Source: Cristatella mucedo (lineage: Eukaryota > Bryozoa > Phylactolaemata > Cristatellidae). From it: DNA of 64,000 nucleotides. Position numbers and translations under genes: made by a program. Positions within the stretch are counted from its first letter, which is position 1, and every line of letters starts with the position of its first letter. Below are positions 1 through 64,000 of this stretch, in pieces. The stretch spans positions 313,501 through 377,500 of the forward strand of contig WPIO01000058.1 in the NCBI GenBank assembly GCA_009760855.2, given 5' to 3'. The notes below the pieces were generated by a model. That model made no database searches. It saw only the letters and a program-made list of their open reading frames with translations, and was not told the DNA's origin.

Positions 1-1915
1 ATCTACGTATAACGTCTACCGTCGTGGGCGGCCTGGCGGTTCTAGCTAGAAGTGTCTGGCTGCTGCCGGCCCACCCTGGTTGCCCGTGCCCCTTTTTACC
101 ACTAGTTTTATGGCCATGCTTCAGCCAGTCGGTCATCCTATGGGCGACCATTTCTCTTTCTTACTCGTGAAAATCTTTCCTCATTGATCGTGTCCTCAGC
201 GCTGACTCCGTTTGTCCGACGTAGTGGTAGATTAAAAGATTAATAAGATGTGACGGCTGCTTGGCCCGCACAAGGGATGTATGCTACTTACTAGTGCCAA
301 TTCACGGCACGTGTGCTACAAGCAACAGCTGCCGGAAGTTGGCCCGACGCTCGTCTGCCGAACGCGCCGGGTTGCAGGTGCTAGCCTCAGGTTTTGCAGC
401 TGCCGTCTCTTTCGGATGCCCAAGCGTCCAGGGACCACGCTTGATCGCTCTGCTAGCTAGCTAAGCTAGACCATGTCAAGCTGTAACTGCACACGGCATC
501 TGCGCACACCTCTAGCAGATATGTGAGTTGCCTGTGGTAGCCGGCCGAACTTCTATGCCGCTGCTGCCTGTCCCCTCTCCCTGTGCTATTTAGTGTCAGC
601 TGCTGCTGCTGCCTGCGATATGTGCAGCCAGTCGTAATGCTGCTTACTGCAGTTGTCGGCATGGCCCCCCACGGTTGCCAGTCTCAATGTTTCCGAAGGC
701 ATAGCCGATATCCAGTGACTGTAGTAAAGAACTGTCTGCGGCCTTTGTGTCAAGCCCACTCGCTATTGCACGAGTCCTTGTGAACCGCTACCCCCCCCCC
801 AGGCGGCCTGGCTTTCTGTATTCGAGGCTTCGCGTCCCCGGGGTTAGCCTTTCTTAGTTTATTTGTAAGGCCATACATATTATTTGTACGGCTGCTACAT
901 CCTGTGAATACTGCTGGTGCCAGCAGTCACTGCCACGAGGCGCTGCGGCTGAGGCCCCGGCACCAACTCTCGGCTCCTCTGGCTCGGCCTCGGCTCCTCT
1001 GCTGAGTTCTTGCGCGCTCTTTAACTCCCTGCTGCTGCTGTTTGGGGAGGGGCCTCCCACACTCACAGGGCTGGCCATCGATACTCGAGCTAGTCGCCGA
1101 TGTGGCGGCAGCGGCTCTGTTAATAATGCGCACGGCTGCTTGCAGCCTGCTTTGCTGCCTTCTTAGCAGTCAGTTAATCGCTAGTCACTGTTGTGCGGCT
1201 GAGTTGCAATGGCAGGTTGTGCTGCTGTGGCGCCAATAATAAACTCAGAGCTCATTACGAGTTGACTTTTCTGTCGTCGACGCTTGAGGGAGGAAGGTTG
1301 ATAGCCTAGCCGGGAAACCGAGTCGTTCGACCTGGAGAAGCAGCTTCGAGCTGCTGCCCCCCCCCCCGGCGTTCGTTCGTCGGTGCCGCCAGGTGCAGCA
1401 AACGTTGCGGCTATTTTGATCACCGCCCTGCTCTTGCAGATTATTTTGACAATGGACTGTCGGTAGTTAAATTTCACACCTTCAGGGTTCAGAATTCCGT
1501 GGTTGCAACGATGCCCTTGTAGCAGGATAGCGACAACAACCACTGCAGCCGTTAGTCCATTCTTATTGTGGGCTTCGACACTCAAAAGTTTGCTCAGCAT
1601 CGTCTCGATAGAAGGCTCGAGAAATGGCTAGAGACCGCGGCAGCAGAGCAGCTGGTGGCTGCAGCCTGCTTTTTTGCGGGCTGCCCACTTGTTGACGAGT
1701 GGGTTCTCAGCTCGCCTCTCAAGAGGTGAGATAATCGCAACAGCTGACGTCATCGTACAATGTCTATTTGCTTATGACCTGGGCTTCAAATTCGGTGCCC
1801 AGGCACTCTTTGAGCTTCAGCACCCCAGAAGAATTCGGGAGCCATCCGGTACAAAGCGTTTGTTTGACTTGGTTTTTGACAGCAAATCCTCAAAAGCTAC
1901 CCGAGTCTTGTCACG

Positions 1916-1994
<79 letters not shown>

Positions 1995-2326
1995 CGTCAT
2001 GCTCTTTTCCGAGGATTTCGTTTGTTATTATCTTACTTTCATTATGACCTCGGGTGTTTTTTGAGGCTCTGAGCCAGATTTAATACAAGTTGAATAAATT
2101 AATAAAGTTGCATTAGCATCAGTGTTTCTGCACGCACAGATCGTTACTGACGCCGAGCCAGAGTCGGCATCGCACCCCGTCTACTGCACACTTGCACCCA
2201 ATCTGCTCCTAAACTGACTGATGCTCTTGGATAGTTATATCCCAGCACGGAATGTGTCGTCCACGAACATGTCTAGCCAGGCGGTCTGTCTATGTTCCAG
2301 GTGCATCGAATGTAATGTAATTTATC
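1..2326. other. Downstream flank, no gene seen
   Basis: A fairly GC-rich stretch with many CTG/CTGC runs and short C runs near 790 and 1360. Small ORFs occur in several frames on both strands, but none resembles a known protein and none has convincing splice partners. It holds a long (TG)n tract near its end. Confidence 0.6.
1916..1991. repeat. (TG)n microsatellite
   Basis: An almost perfect TG/GT dinucleotide run of about 75 bases. It explains the valine/cysteine-rich ORFs overlapping it. Confidence 0.97.
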
Positions 2327-2622
2327 TCCCATCTATAACTCCACAGAGACTATATGGATGTTACGCAGGAGAGTTCTGTATAGAGCATTCACAGCCTAAA
2401 CGGCATTCGGTAGCCAACATACTTCATCTCACGCAACAAAGAGAAAGTAGGAACAATAGCAGTCAGTAGAACAGTTGAGGTAGTGAGTAACATGGAAATA
2501 GCAGCTCAGACGGCTGGAAAGGACGTGCTATAGTCGGCAGCAGGAGAATAGTTGCTGCGTAAGAATCGTGGAGGTGAGTTCAAAAGACTAGGACATGCAG
2601 AGCTAAAGCTTCTATCTATCGA
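2327..2622 (-). mobile_element. LINE family B, 3' fragment
   Basis: Closely similar to the minus-strand family B copy at 43785-44090 (shared GTTACGCAGGAGAGTT, CACAGCCTAA, TCACGCAACAA, GAGCTAAAGCTTCT). It encodes only the degraded end of a reverse transcriptase ORF and its 3' region. Confidence 0.75.
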
Positions 2623-3394
2623 ATCTATCCTCGTCGATGCATCTACCCACATGTCTATTGAATGTTATTATGCTGTGTAACCTCGTGTTAAAACTCAGGC
2701 TTACTGCGTTTTTCTTTGTTCAGTTAATTCAAACTCTGTTACTGTTCTGCATCTTGCCTCCTTGTGATGTAATGGTACCCAAATAGGTGTCAACACAACA
2801 TGTGTAGAAAAGGAAGGTGCCGATTGCCGTCCATCTGAGATGGTGCATAAACCCAAGGACGGTCCACCTTATTTACTCCTGTACCTAATCCAGCTAGAGC
2901 AGCTTGTCCATTGTGGAGTTATTCCATGTAGTGGTAAAAACTAGAGTTTTCGATGGGCCTGTTGAACTGAGGTTTCACTTAGCTGATGTCAAGTGATTAG
3001 TAGGCATATTTGCTGCAGACTTTCCTGGCTTGTCGTAAGCCAACGGTTATATCGTGCGTATACGAACTAACGACTTAACTATGGCAAGTCATAAAAGGGC
3101 TTCCAAGCAACACCATCGAGCCTCTGTAGCCAGTCGTAATGCGGGTGCAAGATCGCGTGTTAAAGTCAAGAAGACATGCTGTGCGAAAGAGGGAAATGCA
3201 GGGGAGAGAGAGAGGAGATCAGGAGAGCAAAGACAGACTACTAGGAGAGCAAAGACAGACTATACAAAGCCGGAGGTGCACTGCAATAACGAGGACCCAT
3301 ACTGAATCAGATGGGAATCAACCACTTAAACCAAAAATATGTCGGAGTCAGAACACTTTAGACAGAACCAAAGCACGATGCAATCTGTATCACA
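2623..3394. other. Intergenic, nothing recognised
   Basis: AT-leaning sequence with short ORFs and a purine-rich patch near 3180-3240. I see no gene, RNA or repeat I can name. Confidence 0.5.
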
Positions 3395-3482
3395 TTTAAG
3401 CAGTATCCTTAAAAGGCCTAGAGAGATTGAGTTCTCTGAAGGTGCTATACAAATATTTTATTATTACCATTATATTATTATA
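3395..3482 (+). mobile_element. LINE family A 3' tail
   Basis: Contains CCTAGAGAGATTGAGTTCTC, GGTGCTATACAAAT and a TTATTATTA end, the standard 3' terminus of family A LINEs in this window. Confidence 0.8.
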
Positions 3483-4497
3483 GGCAAAATATGTCGTTAG
3501 TCGCATTACGTATAAGAATACGTTATCGCCAGTAAGAATGCTTGATTTTTAATGGGATGTGAGACTATGGAAGCGCTTCGCCTTTAACAAATCGGACTGC
3601 ACTGAAGTCAGGTTGTGGAATGCTGAAGCAGGCGAAAAAGACGAACGAGAGAAGTACGTGAGCTAGGTCGAGGACTAGTGGACCGAACAACTAGCTGATA
3701 TTCACAATATGATGCAAAAAAATATCGGATCTGCACGAACCAATGTAAGCAATCTAAGCAGAGCTAAGTATGGCCATCAAGCTAAAGGCAGAACTGGTCA
3801 TCAAATGCTTTTACAAACCCATGAAAACAACGACTTCACCTCGAGTTGACATGGCTTTGGGAAATAATGTCTCCCAAGTTACATCAGTGTTTTACATGAC
3901 TGCTTACCAGCAAGAGCAGTTCGGGTTTGATTCAGCCACAGGCTCATATAAACCACTGGCTCGTCGCAGCTGCCCTCAGCCCACAAAGACCTTTATGTCC
4001 CCTAGAATACAGGTGACCTGCACATTTCCCTGCTTGGGCAAAGTACAATCGTCTATATACGTGTGCATGCAGCTGCATTTCAGGCACAAACTCGGTCATA
4101 GAGAATGATTGGGACGATGCCCATAACGGCACTTTATATTAACGACAACAGTTAAAGGATTTACTCCACATGCTTGCAGTATGCTTGTGATCCCATCGCA
4201 ACGGTGTCGATCGGGTATTTGCCTGTTGAACTCGCCTCGGAGTGAGAACACCATCATCGTTGAAGTAACGACGTATTAACAAACACCGGTGAGCTCTGCG
4301 GCTTAAGTTAATTATACTAAATAGACGATAGTTTGCGTCAGGCCCATGCAAAGCAACTAACACGAGCACTCGGCACTGCCTGCACGGGTGACTTGTCACC
4401 TTGAGAGAGAGAAGAGAAGCCGTGCAGTGCCACGACAAGGCATCGGCCTGCACAAGAAGTCGACGTACTATCGCCACCTGAGGCCGTGGCTCAGCTT
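3483..4497. other. Flank immediately downstream of the DMXL stop, probably including its 3' UTR
   Basis: No independent coding sequence is supported; ORFs on both strands lack similarity. The 3' UTR of the DMXL transcript should lie here on the minus strand. A consensus polyadenylation signal is not visible close to the stop; the nearest AATAAA in the right orientation is within the LINE tail near 3457-3462. Confidence 0.5.
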
Positions 4498-63982
<59,485 letters not shown>

Positions 63983-64000
63983 GCAAGCACGAGATGAGCA

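Noticed and set aside
1181-1600. 139-residue minus-strand ORF downstream of the gene
   Set aside because: Low-complexity composition, no recognisable domain, no splice partners; best explained by chance in GC-rich DNA.

Overview
This is a window of animal nuclear DNA. It holds most of one very large, intron-rich gene on the minus strand plus the debris of many transposable elements. The gene is the DmX-like / rabconnectin-3 alpha gene (DMXL1/DMXL2 family; relatives are Drosophila DmX and yeast Rav1). I recognised it by aligning short conserved blocks from memory, such as GMDNEMHVYSQW, LPQYHP, KAAFQ, LAMKKK, HPDPFLRS, PTTLPLLSASIA, LNVLLCEA and the C-terminal WD repeats. I placed 33 coding exons between about 63.9 kb and the stop codon at 4498-4500. 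Every junction keeps reading phase, and together the exons encode 2058 codons plus a stop. By comparison with vertebrate DMXL proteins of about 3000 residues, the N-terminal third (WD40 propellers) lies beyond position 64000. No second host gene could be supported on either strand.

Layout in the minus-strand direction of transcription: exons 1-9 (63.9-39.8 kb) carry the Rav1p_C-like region; exons 10-23 (35.4-17.3 kb) carry the long linker, with two acidic/serine-rich disordered stretches; exons 24-33 (17.1-4.5 kb) lead into and form the C-terminal WD40 propeller. Exons cluster at 29.7-35.5 kb and 10.5-14.3 kb. Introns elsewhere reach several kilobases and are full of repeats. Downstream of the stop (1-4497) there is a (TG)n tract and LINE fragments, but no gene I can support.

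The repeats tell a layered story. A CR1/L2-type LINE (family A, FYADDTQLY reverse transcriptase, ATT-rich 3' tail) is present in about twenty fragments on both strands. A second related LINE (family B) has three fragments. One tRNA-headed SINE family (SINE I) ends in the LINE-A 3' tail, which suggests LINE-A machinery moved it. A second tRNA-headed SINE (SINE II) has seven copies. One family A LINE is interrupted by a decayed Helitron with very precise boundaries (44804-45919). A TA-flanked MITE of Tc1/mariner-pogo type sits at 28538-29358. Long (GA)n/(CT)n tracts occur at five places, one of them inside a LINE reverse transcriptase.

The organism cannot be named from this window. Moderate GC, kilobase introns, CR1/L2 elements with ATT tails, Helitrons and abundant dinucleotide repeats suit an invertebrate animal, perhaps aquatic, but that is inference. 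In animals DMXL proteins work with WDR7 (rabconnectin-3 beta) and ROGDI to promote assembly of the V-ATPase. I did not find an undescribed multi-gene system here. The most notable items are the reconstructed gene, a GC-AG intron, a 119-base intron, the nested Helitron, and the SINE/LINE tail sharing.
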